Part shown: positions 27,788-36,562 of the stretch, piece by piece
Layout of the letters: each line of letters starts with the position of its first letter
How positions within the stretch are numbered: position 1 is the stretch's first letter
Assembly: GCF_000729995.1 (NCBI RefSeq)
Contig: NZ_JNFG01000020.1
Location: forward strand, 124,001 to 188,000
Direction: 5' to 3'
Source: Caballeronia sordidicola
Lineage (GTDB): Bacteria > Pseudomonadota > Gammaproteobacteria > Burkholderiales > Burkholderiaceae
DNA length: 64,000 bases
Notes under the pieces: model-generated
The model's input: only the letters and a program-made list of their open reading frames with translations
What the model was told of the DNA's origin: nothing
Databases searched by the model: none
Program-made: the position numbers and the translations under genes

Positions 27788-28783
27788 CTAATAGCTCAGC
27801 GCTTCACGCAAACGCGCCAGCCTTTCGTGTGCGACACGGCGCGCAGCGAGCGTTTGTTCCATCGACACAGCGACAAAACGCGCTCGATGATTCGGCTGCA
27901 TCTGGCCTATCAGATCCATGTCCGCGCTGATCACGGTGCCAATGGTGGCGTAGCCGCCGCCGGACACGGCATCGCGATGCAGGATGATCGGTTCGAGCCC
28001 GCCGGGCACCTGGATGGAACCGATCGGATAACACGCATCGACAATGTTCGATGGGTCAGCGCCCGCGCCAAAAGGTTGCACGCGTTCGCGGAATTGCAGG
28101 GCGCGTCCCTGCTTGTAGCGGTAGCCGATCCGATCCGCTTCCGGCGCGACTACCCAGGTGTCATCGAAGAAAGTGCGGGCCGATTCGTCGGTCAAGCGGT
28201 GGTGATAGAGCCCGGGCAACACGCGCAATTCGATTTCCCTGGCTAGCGGCGTTCTGAGGTCGGCACGCAACTCGCGTCCTTCTTTCGCCGGTTGTTTGGG
28301 CGCCTGACTGGTCAGTCGATCGCCCTTTTGCAAACGCCGTCCGTTGAGTCCGCCGATCGCACCCAGGGTGTAGGTCGAGCGGCTCCCCAGCACGACCGGC
28401 ACGTCGATACCCCCGGCCACCGCAAGGCACGCCCTGGCGCCCGCCTTCACGTGATCGAACGTGAGCGTGCTCCCGGCCTTGATACGCAGCGAGACATTGC
28501 AGGACTGCGCGACACCATCGATCTTCGGGGTCATCTCTGCACCGGTGACGGCGATCACGGTGTCCGTATGAAACACCAGTTGCGGCCCGAGCAACGTGCA
28601 TTCGAGTGCGGCCGCGTCTTCGCTGTTGCCGACCAGCAGGTTCGCCGCTCGCAATGAAAACTGGTCGAGTGCACCCGAGGGTGGAATGCCGACGTAGTAG
28701 TAGCCTTGCCGTCCGGTATCCTGCACCGACGTCGCAAGCCCCGGCTTCACTACTTCGATCACGCAGGTGGCGTCAGTCGGCAT
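27788..28783 (-). CDS. pxpC: Biotin-dependent carboxyltransferase-like subunit PxpC (KipA/AHS2)
   Basis: A 331-residue protein from the ATG at 28783, which overlaps the pxpB end by 11 bases; an upstream start at 28816 would lengthen the overlap. The AHS2/KipA fold is recognised from VVKPGLATSVQDTGRQGY, the GIPPSGALDQFSLRAAN segment, and GGYATIGTVISADMDLIGQ. With PxpB it forms the 5-oxoprolinase partner complex. The same two folds make the carboxyltransferase domain of urea carboxylase. Here a biotin carboxylase and a carrier protein are co-encoded, which supports a real carboxyl-transfer role. Confidence 0.9.
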   Translation of the reverse strand: MPTDATCVIEVVKPGLATSVQDTGRQGYYYVGIPPSGALDQFSLRAANLLVGNSEDAAALECTLLGPQLVFHTDTVIAVTGAEMTPKIDGVAQSCNVSLRIKAGSTLTFDHVKAGARACLAVAGGIDVPVVLGSRSTYTLGAIGGLNGRRLQKGDRLTSQAPKQPAKEGRELRADLRTPLAREIELRVLPGLYHHRLTDESARTFFDDTWVVAPEADRIGYRYKQGRALQFRERVQPFGAGADPSNIVDACYPIGSIQVPGGLEPIILHRDAVSGGGYATIGTVISADMDLIGQMQPNHRARFVAVSMEQTLAARRVAHERLARLREALSY

Positions 28784-29648
28784 GGAGTACCTCGGCGAGG
28801 GAGCGATTGTAGGCATCGGGATTACGCTTGAATTCGCTCAAGATGAACTTGACGGGTCTCACGCGTAGCGCAAACGTGCCGGCTTCGACCTCGCCAATAT
28901 TGCGATCATAGGTTTCCCGATCGATCGGCTTGAACTTGACGATGTCGCCCGGCCGGAAGAACACCATGAAGTCACGCAAGTAGGAAAGGCGCTGCTCAGG
29001 GTCGAAGATCGGGGCGGGCGTCACGCCGAACATCTGGTAACCGCCTGCGCCGCGCACCGAGTAAATGCAGCCGAAACAACCGCCGTGGCCGACGGTGAGT
29101 TTGGGGGTATCGGTACGCGGGCGCAGATACTTCGGCACTTCGAGTTGCCGTGATCGTTCGACCATCTGGAACATGAAGGGCAAGCCCGCGACGAAACCCA
29201 CCATCGAAACAAACCATGGCGCGCCTGAATGCGCAGCAATGAACGCATCGACGCTGCTTAGGCCATTGATGCGCGCGGCATATTCCAGATCGGTCGATGA
29301 AGGGTCCTGGTGACGTTCCCGAAAACGCATCTGCGTCTCATGGGTCCACGGATCGTTGTAGAGCACAGGCACTTCCACAATGCGTGTTTCCAACTCTAGA
29401 GGTGCATCGCCTACCTCTGCCTCGATCTGCTTGAGCAAGGCGAGCAGCGTTTCGGGCGCGATCACGTCCGGGTCGTATCGAACCTGATACGACGCGTTGG
29501 CGGGACAAATCTCCGTCACGCCCGCTACGTTGCGACGCTGTAGCTCACGCGTGATCGCAGTCCCTTTGAAGAAGGCATCGAGCGACATGTCCTCGCTGAT
29601 CTCGACGAAGATGAACTCGTCGCCGCCGAATGTATAACGGGCGCTCAT
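28773..29648 (-). CDS. pxpB: 5-oxoprolinase subunit PxpB (KipI/AHS1 family)
   Basis: A 291-residue AHS1/KipI-fold protein. The start at 29648 overlaps the biotin carboxylase stop as ATGA. Typical features are the N-terminal GDEFIFVEISED, the middle PVLYN and MVGFVAGLPFMFQM, and the conserved glycine-rich VGHGGCFGCIYSVRGAGGYQ. It pairs with PxpC. In Bacillus KipI inhibits kinase KinA, but in this operon setting the metabolic role is far more likely. Confidence 0.9.
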   Translation of the reverse strand: MSARYTFGGDEFIFVEISEDMSLDAFFKGTAITRELQRRNVAGVTEICPANASYQVRYDPDVIAPETLLALLKQIEAEVGDAPLELETRIVEVPVLYNDPWTHETQMRFRERHQDPSSTDLEYAARINGLSSVDAFIAAHSGAPWFVSMVGFVAGLPFMFQMVERSRQLEVPKYLRPRTDTPKLTVGHGGCFGCIYSVRGAGGYQMFGVTPAPIFDPEQRLSYLRDFMVFFRPGDIVKFKPIDRETYDRNIGEVEAGTFALRVRPVKFILSEFKRNPDAYNRSLAEVLHAD

Positions 29649-31054
29649 GCCGCCTCCTCGCTTTGGTTGCGCTTTGCGGCGCGTTGCGCCATCCATGCCT
29701 CAAGAAAATTCGTGTGATATCGGCCCGCGCGAATATCCGCGTCTGCGAGCATGGCCTGATGCAGCGGCGCGGTCGTCTTGACGCCGCCAATCTTCATTTC
29801 GCGCAGCGCGCGATCGAGCCGCGCGAGCGCCGCCGGCCGGCTTTCGTCGAGCACGATGAGCTTGGCGAGCAGCGAGTCATAGAACGGCGGAATGGTGTAG
29901 CCCTGATACAGCATTGAATCTATCCGCACGCCGGGGCCGGCCGGCCACACCAGTTCGTCGATACGGCCCGGACTCGGGCGGAAATCGCGCTCGGGATCTT
30001 CTGCATTGATACGGCACTCGATAGCGGCTCCCCGCATGACGATGTCGCGCTGTTCATAACGCAACGGCTCGCCGTCGGCCACGCGCAGCGACTCACGCAC
30101 GAGGTCGATGCCAGTGATGGCTTCGGTCACCGGATGTTCGACCTGAATACGCGTGTTCATTTCAATGAAGTAAAACTCGCCGCGTGTTTCATCGAACAGG
30201 TATTCAAGCGTGCCCGCGCTCCGGTATCCGACTTCACGCGCCAGCCGCGTCGCCGATTCGCATAACGACGCGCGCAGTTCCGGCGTGAGTGAGGGCGAGG
30301 GCGCCTCCTCCATGATTTTTTGTCGACGCCGTTGCAGGGAGCACTCGCGCTCGAACAGATGAACGACGTTTGTGCCATCGCCCAGCACCTGTACCTCAAT
30401 ATGGCGCGCCCGCCCTATAAAGCGCTCCAGATAGACGCCGGCGTTACCGAACGCCGCGAGGGCCTCACGTTGCGCGAGCGGTAGTTCGACATCGAGCTGC
30501 GTCGCATCGTGCGCCACGCGAATGCCGCGTCCGCCTCCGCCCGCAGCCGCCTTGATCATGACCGGATAACCAATGCGACCGGCAACGTCGCGCGCCTGCT
30601 CGAGTGAATCGAGAACCCCCTCGCTGCCCGGCACGGTCGGCACGCCTGCGCGTTGCGCGGTGGCGCGTGCACGGGCTTTATCGCCCATCATCGCGATGAT
30701 GTCTGAAGATGGGCCGACGAAGATCAGCCCGGCGGTCTCCACCTTCTCCGCGAACGCCGCGTTCTCCGATAAAAACCCATACCCGGGATGAATCGCATCC
30801 GCGCCGCATTGTCTGGCGGCTTCGAGAATGGCGTCAGGATTGAGGTAGCTCTTAGCGGCGTGCGCAGAGCCGATCGGCACGGCCTGGTCCGCCATGCGCG
30901 CAGCCAGACTGTCGCGATCCGCGTCGCTCACCGTCACGGCCGCCCGCATGCCCAGTTCCTGCGCTGCGCGAATGACCCGCACTGCGATCTCACCACGGTT
31001 GGCGATCAGCAGGGTGCGAATGCGTTGAGGCTTGTAGAAGGCATCTGAGAACAT
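29645..31054 (-). CDS. Biotin carboxylase (AccC-like) of the Pxp operon
   Basis: A 469-residue ATP-grasp enzyme that carboxylates biotin with bicarbonate and ATP. Landmarks: LLIANRGEIAVRVIRAA, IHPGYGFLSENAAFAE, the glycine-rich ATP lid KAAAGGGGRGIRV, the metal site FIEMNTRIQVEHPVTE, and the C-terminal RIDSMLYQGYTIPPFYD. It is full length. It sits 4 bases after a one-domain biotin carrier gene and overlaps pxpB, so it serves this operon and is probably not the housekeeping fatty-acid enzyme. Confidence 0.93.
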   Translation of the reverse strand: MFSDAFYKPQRIRTLLIANRGEIAVRVIRAAQELGMRAAVTVSDADRDSLAARMADQAVPIGSAHAAKSYLNPDAILEAARQCGADAIHPGYGFLSENAAFAEKVETAGLIFVGPSSDIIAMMGDKARARATAQRAGVPTVPGSEGVLDSLEQARDVAGRIGYPVMIKAAAGGGGRGIRVAHDATQLDVELPLAQREALAAFGNAGVYLERFIGRARHIEVQVLGDGTNVVHLFERECSLQRRRQKIMEEAPSPSLTPELRASLCESATRLAREVGYRSAGTLEYLFDETRGEFYFIEMNTRIQVEHPVTEAITGIDLVRESLRVADGEPLRYEQRDIVMRGAAIECRINAEDPERDFRPSPGRIDELVWPAGPGVRIDSMLYQGYTIPPFYDSLLAKLIVLDESRPAALARLDRALREMKIGGVKTTAPLHQAMLADADIRAGRYHTNFLEAWMAQRAAKRNQSEEAA

Positions 31055-31058
31055 CGGC

Positions 31059-31301
31059 TTAGCCCTCGATCCGCATCAGCACCTGGCCCGCGTCGACCGG
31101 CTCGCCGTCTTCGGCAAGGATCTCGGTCACGCGGCCCTTGGCCGTCGCTTCGATTTCGCTGAATTGCTTCATGACTTCGACGAGTCCCACGGTCGTGCCC
31201 TCGTCAATCTCGCTTCCGATCTCGACGAGCGGCGCTGCATCAGGGGATGAGCGCCTGTAGAACGTCCCGGGCAAGGGGCTGACAATGTCGTGCTGGGCCA
31301 T
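31059..31301 (-). CDS. Biotin carboxyl carrier protein (single lipoyl/biotinyl domain)
   Basis: An 80-residue protein that is just a biotinyl domain. The attachment site VEVMKQ places the biotinylated lysine at 45, and the flanking glycine hinges (PLPGTFYRRSS and GEPVDAGQVLMRIEG) match the family. It lacks the Ala/Pro N-terminal arm of housekeeping AccB. It would shuttle carboxybiotin between the adjacent carboxylase and the PxpB/PxpC pair. Confidence 0.9.
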   Translation of the reverse strand: MAQHDIVSPLPGTFYRRSSPDAAPLVEIGSEIDEGTTVGLVEVMKQFSEIEATAKGRVTEILAEDGEPVDAGQVLMRIEG

Positions 31302-31316
31302 GGTTGTGCTCCTGTC

Positions 31317-32111
31317 TCAGGCGGATTGAAAGCTGTTGGGGGAAGCCAGTTTGGGCGCGGCAATGCGGATGTCGTTGCGAATCAGCGCGTCGCGCGTTGC
31401 CTGGACGAGTTCGAGTGCGCCCGGGGTGTCGCTGTGGATGCAGACCGAATCGAAATCGATGTCTATGTCGCCGCCCTCCACGGTCGTCACGCGTCCTTGC
31501 GTGCAAGCGCGCAGAACTTTTGCCGCCACTTGAGCAGCGTCGAGGCGGCCGACGCGGCGAGTGAAAACGATTGATCCACTCGCGTCGTAGTCGCGATCGG
31601 CGTAGAACTCGCGGACCACGGGCTGGCCCAGTTCGCGCGCCACTTTGTACGTGACCGACGATTCCATGCAATACAACAGCAGGCTCGGATCGATTTTCTG
31701 CAGCGTTCCAATCAGGCAACGCGACAACTCTTCATCCCGTGCTGCGAGCATGTAGAGCGCACCATGGGGTTTCACGTGCTGTACGCCGACATTCGCCAGT
31801 CTTGCGAACTCGCGCAACGCGCCAAGCTGGAACACGATGTCGTTCACCAGCGCCTGCGGCGACTCGGTAATCGTGCGGCGGCCGAATCCGACCAGGTCAC
31901 GAAAACCCGGATGAGCGCCCACGCCCACACCGGCTTCTTTCGCCGATTGAACCGTGCGCGCCATGATATTCGGGTCTCCCGCATGGAAACCCGTGGCGAT
32001 ATTGGCTGAGCTGATCAGCGGCATGATCTCGGCGTCCACGCCGTCTCCGATCGTCCAGGGGCCAAAGCCTTCGCCCATGTCCGAATTCAGGTCGATGCTG
32101 CATTTCTTCAC
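31317..32111 (-). CDS. pxpA: LamB/YcsF family protein PxpA, 5-oxoprolinase subunit A
   Basis: A 264-residue protein of the LamB/YcsF family. It starts with [14 protein letters not shown], the family signature, followed by [20 protein letters not shown] and VKPHGALYM, the His/Asp-rich metal-like site of the seven-stranded barrel. PxpA with PxpB and PxpC opens 5-oxoproline to glutamate with ATP. It is the first gene of the minus-strand operon, with the start 232 bases from the divergent LysR gene. Confidence 0.92.
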   Translation of the reverse strand: MKKCSIDLNSDMGEGFGPWTIGDGVDAEIMPLISSANIATGFHAGDPNIMARTVQSAKEAGVGVGAHPGFRDLVGFGRRTITESPQALVNDIVFQLGALREFARLANVGVQHVKPHGALYMLAARDEELSRCLIGTLQKIDPSLLLYCMESSVTYKVARELGQPVVREFYADRDYDASGSIVFTRRVGRLDAAQVAAKVLRACTQGRVTTVEGGDIDIDFDSVCIHSDTPGALELVQATRDALIRNDIRIAAPKLASPNSFQSA

Positions 32112-32201
32112 GATGGGGTGTCTCCTGATTCATCGGCCCGGGTAAGCACGAACGCTCCCCGCAGTGCCGATGACATGAACCTTATGGCGCGGCGGCGCGC
32201 C

Positions 32202-32217
32202 AAAATAGTTCTATTTT
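32202..32217. promoter_or_regulatory. Inverted repeat in the pxpA-lysR intergenic region
   Basis: AAAATAG-TT-CTATTTT is a perfect 7-bp inverted repeat in otherwise GC-rich DNA, roughly 90 bases from the pxpA start and 127 from the lysR start. AT-rich dyads of this kind are typical LysR binding sites. The assignment is inferred from position. Confidence 0.5.
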
Positions 32218-32343
32218 CAGATGACCTGTATCTGTTTTTTCGATGCGGCGTCGACCGCTCGTTGCTTATTGCTACTCACTCGACCGGGGGATTTTGCGAA
32301 GATAAGATACTGCGACGGGCAATATCAATTTTTGGCGGGTACC

Positions 32344-33261
32344 ATGGCTTTGACTCTCCGGCAGCTTAAGTACTTCGTGGCAACGGCCGAACTAGGGCAA
32401 ATATCGCAGGCTGCAATTCAACTGACGATTTCCCAATCAGCGGTGACAAATGCGATCAAGGAGCTTGAGGACAGCCTGGGCACTCAGCTCTTTGCACGCA
32501 TGTCGAGCGGCGTCACGCTGACTCAAACCGGCCGAAAATTTCTGAATCAGGCCTACACCATCCTCTCTTCCGTCGAAGAGGCAATGCGCATTCCGAATCT
32601 GGAGAGCACGCTGACCGGAACGCTCACCATTGCGGCGAGCTATACGGTGATCGGTTATTTCCTGCCGCATCATCTGCAGCGGCTAAGCACGCTCTATCCG
32701 CTGCTCTCCATCAATCTGCATGAACTGAATCGCGAGTCGATCGAAGAGGGCCTGCTCAGCGAGCGCTACGACATGGCGGTTCTGTTGACGTCGAACGTGG
32801 CGAACCCGGAGCTTGTGTTGGAACCGGTGATTCACTCTGTGCGCAGGCTTTGGCTTTGCGCGCATCATCCTTTGCTCAAGCGCGAAAGCGTCACGCTTGC
32901 TGATGTTGCGCCAGAGCCGTTCGTCATGCTGACTGTAGATGAAGCCGCTTACACGGCGCTGCGCTATTGGGCCGATACACCGCACAGGCCGAACGTGAAG
33001 CTGCGCACGTCGTCGGTGGAGGCTGTCCGAAGCATGGTGGCGAACGGAAGCGGCGTCGCCATCCTCTCCGACATGGTCTACCGCCCCTGGTCGCTGGAAG
33101 GGAAGCGGATCGAAACTGTGGTCCTGCGCGATCAGGTTCCACCCATGAGCGTCGGCCTTGCGTGGCGCAAGAACCGTGAGTTCAGCCCTGCGATGCACGC
33201 GGTACGGGAGTATTTCCGCCATACTTTCATGGAACCCCGATCGAGCGTGAGCAATGTTTAG
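32344..33261 (+). CDS. LysR family transcriptional regulator
   Basis: A 305-residue LysR protein from the ATG at 32344. The N-terminal HTH reads LRQLKYFVATAELGQISQAA and ISQSAVTNAIKELEDSLG, followed by the linker helix and a two-lobed effector domain (about 90-295). It is divergent from the pxp operon and therefore its likely regulator. The co-inducer could be 5-oxoproline or a related lactam. The longer in-frame upstream extension has poor composition and was not used. Confidence 0.92.
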   Translation: MALTLRQLKYFVATAELGQISQAAIQLTISQSAVTNAIKELEDSLGTQLFARMSSGVTLTQTGRKFLNQAYTILSSVEEAMRIPNLESTLTGTLTIAASYTVIGYFLPHHLQRLSTLYPLLSINLHELNRESIEEGLLSERYDMAVLLTSNVANPELVLEPVIHSVRRLWLCAHHPLLKRESVTLADVAPEPFVMLTVDEAAYTALRYWADTPHRPNVKLRTSSVEAVRSMVANGSGVAILSDMVYRPWSLEGKRIETVVLRDQVPPMSVGLAWRKNREFSPAMHAVREYFRHTFMEPRSSVSNV

Positions 33262-33308
33262 TTTCTTCTTTTCATGATGTCACTTCTGACAAGACAAGGG
33301 CTTGTGCG

Positions 33309-33887
33309 ATGAGCTTCGAGGCAGGTGAGGCGGTCATGTGGCGGCTGGTTCAGCGCTACACGGGACGAGTTGGTTATCAGCGCGGGGTGAAGTCCGAAGG
33401 ACTGTCCGCCACGCCGCCCGTCATCGATTGCTCGGGATGGACTGCGCTGCTCCTTGGGCAAGCCATGCAAGCGGAGAACGAAGCGGCTGGCCGCGACGTG
33501 TTTGGCGCTGATGACATGCTTGCCTCGCAAATGTGGTCGGATCGGATCATTCAGGAGGTTGAAACCCGGACAGGGTTCATTCTTCAGGCGCACGAGATCA
33601 CGGCCACCAGCCTTCCGCGATGCGCGACCATCGGACTGAAGATGGGAGAGCCTGGCTGGGCGATCAACCATCCGCGTCCGCGCGGGATTACGCACATTGT
33701 TCAGGTCGTTCGTCGCCCGGGAGATGATGCACCGTTTGTTTCCGAGTCCTTCGGCGGTTCACCGCTGCCTGGAATAAGCCTTACACCGCTCGTGGAGTGG
33801 TTGGTGCGTGCTCAGCCGCGAATTCAAGCCGGCGAAATGTGGGCCGTTGACCCCTTCCGGATGGCGGACAAGAGGAGCTTGCGGTGA
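33309..33887 (+). CDS. Hypothetical protein with an NlpC/P60-like DCSGW motif
   Basis: A 192-residue protein with no signal peptide. PPVIDCSGWTALLLGQAM resembles the active-site Cys motif of NlpC/P60 or CHAP amidases (DCSG followed by an aromatic residue). GITHIVQVVRRPGD could supply the partner histidine, and FVSESFGGSPLPGI looks like the final strand. If so it would cleave amide or peptide bonds. The match is by motif only. The gene lies between the LysR gene and a hairpin terminator, and its neighbours do not point to a role. Confidence 0.6.
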   Translation: MSFEAGEAVMWRLVQRYTGRVGYQRGVKSEGLSATPPVIDCSGWTALLLGQAMQAENEAAGRDVFGADDMLASQMWSDRIIQEVETRTGFILQAHEITATSLPRCATIGLKMGEPGWAINHPRPRGITHIVQVVRRPGDDAPFVSESFGGSPLPGISLTPLVEWLVRAQPRIQAGEMWAVDPFRMADKRSLR

Positions 33888-33898
33888 TTGGAGCGCAT

Positions 33899-33933
33899 AA
33901 GCCAGCGGACCCGCGCAATAGATTCGCTGGCTT
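33899..33933. terminator. Terminator hairpin between convergent genes
   Basis: A 9-bp perfect stem, AAGCCAGCG with CGCTGGCTT, and a 17-base loop, followed by GTTCT, lies between the stop codons at 33887 (+) and 33945 (-). Confidence 0.6.
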
Positions 33934-33944
33934 GTTCTCGTACT

Positions 33945-34754
33945 CTAAAGCGCGGCCTTCGGACTCGGCGCGTCATCGAACGCACCCCACACCGATTGAT
34001 CGTAATTCACCATCGACCCTGTCATCAGGCCCGACTCCTCGCTCGCCAAAAAAGCCACCGCGCGCGCCGCTTCAGCCGGGTCGATCAACCGCCCGAACGG
34101 TTGCGCAGCACTCGCTTGTGTCAGCCAGTCGTCGGCCGCGCCGTGGTATTCCCGCTGAATCCGATCCTCGCCATCGGAGGCCATCCAGCCGAGATTCAAG
34201 CCGTTCACCCGAATCCTGTTGCGCAACAGCGCGTAACCCGTGTTCTGCGTGAGCGTGGCCAGTGCTCCCTTCGACGCACAATACGCCGCGATGAACGGTT
34301 GCCCCGACATCGCCGACATCGAGCAGATGTTGACGATCGAACCTTCAATGCGCTCGCGCCGCATGACACGAATGGTCTCCTGCATCAGGAAGAACGGCGC
34401 CCGCACGTTCGTCGCGAAGACGCGGTCGAAGAGCGCAGGATCCGTGTCGATGATCGTGCCGCGATCCGTCATGGCAGCTGCATTGACCAGTACATCAATG
34501 CGCCCAAACCGCGCGTCCGCTGCCGCGATCACCGCCCGGCAATCGTCGACTTGCGAGAGATCCGCCTGCACGTAACGAACGTCCGCGCCGCTTGCCTCGC
34601 TCAACTCACGCGCCTTCGCTTGGCCCTTCTCCTTCGAACGCCCGCAGATAACGACACCCCTCGCGCCGCGCTCAACGAACAGCGCCGCGATCGCGGCTCC
34701 TAGCCCTTGTGTACCACCGGTGACCACAGCCACCTTGCCGTCGAACTGTCCCAT
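33945..34754 (-). CDS. SDR family NAD(P)-dependent oxidoreductase
   Basis: A 269-residue short-chain dehydrogenase. The nucleotide motif VVTGGTQGLGAAIA, the structural NAAA, the catalytic Ser in IVNICSMSA and the YCASK catalytic pair are present. GGAGAG precedes the ATG, 27 bases after the ABC ATPase gene, so it is the last gene of the sugar-transporter operon. It would oxidise a hydroxyl of the imported sugar or cyclitol. In rhizobial rhizopine loci a Gfo/Idh/MocA dehydrogenase fills that slot, so this would be a replacement. Confidence 0.9.
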   Translation of the reverse strand: MGQFDGKVAVVTGGTQGLGAAIAALFVERGARGVVICGRSKEKGQAKARELSEASGADVRYVQADLSQVDDCRAVIAAADARFGRIDVLVNAAAMTDRGTIIDTDPALFDRVFATNVRAPFFLMQETIRVMRRERIEGSIVNICSMSAMSGQPFIAAYCASKGALATLTQNTGYALLRNRIRVNGLNLGWMASDGEDRIQREYHGAADDWLTQASAAQPFGRLIDPAEAARAVAFLASEESGLMTGSMVNYDQSVWGAFDDAPSPKAAL

Positions 34755-34781
34755 CGATTTATCTCTCCACCATGTAGTCGA

Positions 34782-35576
34782 TCAAAGCATCTCTGTTACT
34801 TCTTCGATAGACGTCTGCGCCACCGGCTTGTCGAGCACGACTTCACCGCGCGCCATTGCGACAATCCGGTCGCACGAGTGAAACACGTGCTGCAGGTTGT
34901 GGCTGATGAACACGCCGGTAATGCCCTGAGCCGATAAGCCCCGCACAAACCCGATCACCTTGCCCGTCTCCTTGACCGATAAATGGTTCGTCGGTTCATC
35001 GAGGATCAGCACCTTCGACTTGAAGTGCATCGCGCGCGCAATCGCCACGCCCTGGCGCTGACCGCCCGATAGTTCGCCCAGCAGCGCTTCCGCGGAACGC
35101 AGATGCAGGTCGACATCGGCAATGGCTTTGACGGCGTCGGCGCGCATGCGCGCATGGTCCATAGGGCCAATGCCGAACAGCGAAAACAGCAGCGGCTCGC
35201 GCCCGATAAACAGATTGCGCGCAATCGACAGGTTCGGCACGAGCGAGTTGTGCTGATGAATCGTTTCGATACCCAACTGCATGGCCGCTTTCGGCGTGGG
35301 GATGCGCACAGGCCGGCCCTGGAACAGGATCTCGCCTTCATCCGGCCGATGCACGCCCGAAAGAATCTTGATGAGCGTCGACTTTCCTGCGCCGTTGTCG
35401 CCGAGCAGGCCCACGACTTCGCCGCGTTTGAACTCCAGGCTCACGCCTTTGAGCGCATGCACGCCGGAGTACCACTTGTGCAAGTTGCGCACCGCCATCA
35501 GTGAGGTCGATGTAGTAAGCGCGTCGGCGGCGCTGTCGTTGTCGGCGTAGGAACTTAGAGAAGAAAGTGTGTTCAT
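34782..35576 (-). CDS. Sugar ABC transporter ATP-binding protein (ribose/fructose type, single domain)
   Basis: A 264-residue ATPase from the ATG at 35576, which overlaps the permease stop (ATGA). Walker A GDNGAGKST, signature LSGGQRQGVAIARAM, Walker B VLILDEPTNHL and the H-loop FISHNL are intact. Unlike RbsA it has one ATPase domain, as in FrcA-type importers, so it should act as a homodimer with a permease dimer. It belongs to the operon with the permease (35573) and binding protein (36563). Confidence 0.92.
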   Translation of the reverse strand: MNTLSSLSSYADNDSAADALTTSTSLMAVRNLHKWYSGVHALKGVSLEFKRGEVVGLLGDNGAGKSTLIKILSGVHRPDEGEILFQGRPVRIPTPKAAMQLGIETIHQHNSLVPNLSIARNLFIGREPLLFSLFGIGPMDHARMRADAVKAIADVDLHLRSAEALLGELSGGQRQGVAIARAMHFKSKVLILDEPTNHLSVKETGKVIGFVRGLSAQGITGVFISHNLQHVFHSCDRIVAMARGEVVLDKPVAQTSIEEVTEML

Positions 35577-36553
35577 AGCTGGACCTTCAGATGTCGCGCC
35601 GTGCGGCGCATCCATGCGTTGGCGACGACCGCGAAAATGGTCAGGCTGCCGACGGCGAACTTGAACCAGTTGGCATCGACTTGTGTCAGCACCAGGCCGT
35701 TATCGATCACGCGAATCAGCAGGGCACCGACCACTGCGCCAAGCACATTGCCGATGCCGCCGGACAGGGCGGTCCCGCCGATCACCGCAGCGGCCACAGC
35801 TTGTAGCTCGAGACCATCGCCTATTGATGGAAGCGCCGCGCCAAGCCGCAGCACCTGGATCAAACCCGCGAAACCTGCAAGCACCGAGCACAGCACGAAG
35901 GAGAACAGCTTCACGCGCCGCGCCGGCACACCACTCGAGATAGACGCTTCAAGGAAGCCGCCAGTTGCTTTCATCCAGTTGCCGAGATTGGTCGCGGACA
36001 GCAAGAATGCCGCTGCCGCACCGATGACGATGAACCAAAGAAACGACGCACGAAACAACCCCTCAGGTCCTATGAAACTCACGAACAGCTGCGCGGGCAT
36101 CCGTTCAATTGGCAGGTTCGGCGGAAAGCCGCCGGACAGCACGACGGTCAGCGAGCGCACGATGAACAACATGCCAAGCGTGGTGATGAAACTCGGTATG
36201 TTGAAGACCAGCGTGATCAATCCGTTAGCGAGTCCCACGCACGCGGCGACCACCAGCCCGATAAAAAATGCCGGCCAGAACGGTACGCCGGCATTCATCA
36301 ACAACGTGATCGCCATCGGTGTGAGTGCAAACACCGATCCCACCGACAAATCGAACTCACCGCAGATCATCAGCAGCGTCACGCCTATTGCCACCAGTCC
36401 CACTTCAGGCAACACGCCAAGCACGCCACGGATATTTTCGGCGCTGAGAAATATCATCTGCGAGCGCACCTGGAACAAACCGATCAGCACGGCGAGCAAT
36501 ACAATGCCCGCCAGCTCCGGTTTCTGCAGGTAGATCTTGAGCAGCTTTTTCAT
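35573..36553 (-). CDS. Sugar ABC transporter permease (RbsC/FrcC type)
   Basis: A 326-residue inner-membrane protein of the branched-chain/ribose permease fold, with eight to ten helices. It has an N-terminal ELAGIVLLAVLIGLFQVRS segment, EFDLSVGSVFALTPM typical of RbsC-like proteins, LITLVFNIPSFITTLGML, and AVAAAVIGGTALSGGIGNVLG in overlapping short motifs. It couples to the ATPase gene by ATGA overlap and follows the binding-protein gene by 9 bases. With them it would import a monosaccharide or inositol-like compound. Confidence 0.92.
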   Translation of the reverse strand: MKKLLKIYLQKPELAGIVLLAVLIGLFQVRSQMIFLSAENIRGVLGVLPEVGLVAIGVTLLMICGEFDLSVGSVFALTPMAITLLMNAGVPFWPAFFIGLVVAACVGLANGLITLVFNIPSFITTLGMLFIVRSLTVVLSGGFPPNLPIERMPAQLFVSFIGPEGLFRASFLWFIVIGAAAAFLLSATNLGNWMKATGGFLEASISSGVPARRVKLFSFVLCSVLAGFAGLIQVLRLGAALPSIGDGLELQAVAAAVIGGTALSGGIGNVLGAVVGALLIRVIDNGLVLTQVDANWFKFAVGSLTIFAVVANAWMRRTARHLKVQL

Positions 36554-36562
36554 GCGAATCTC

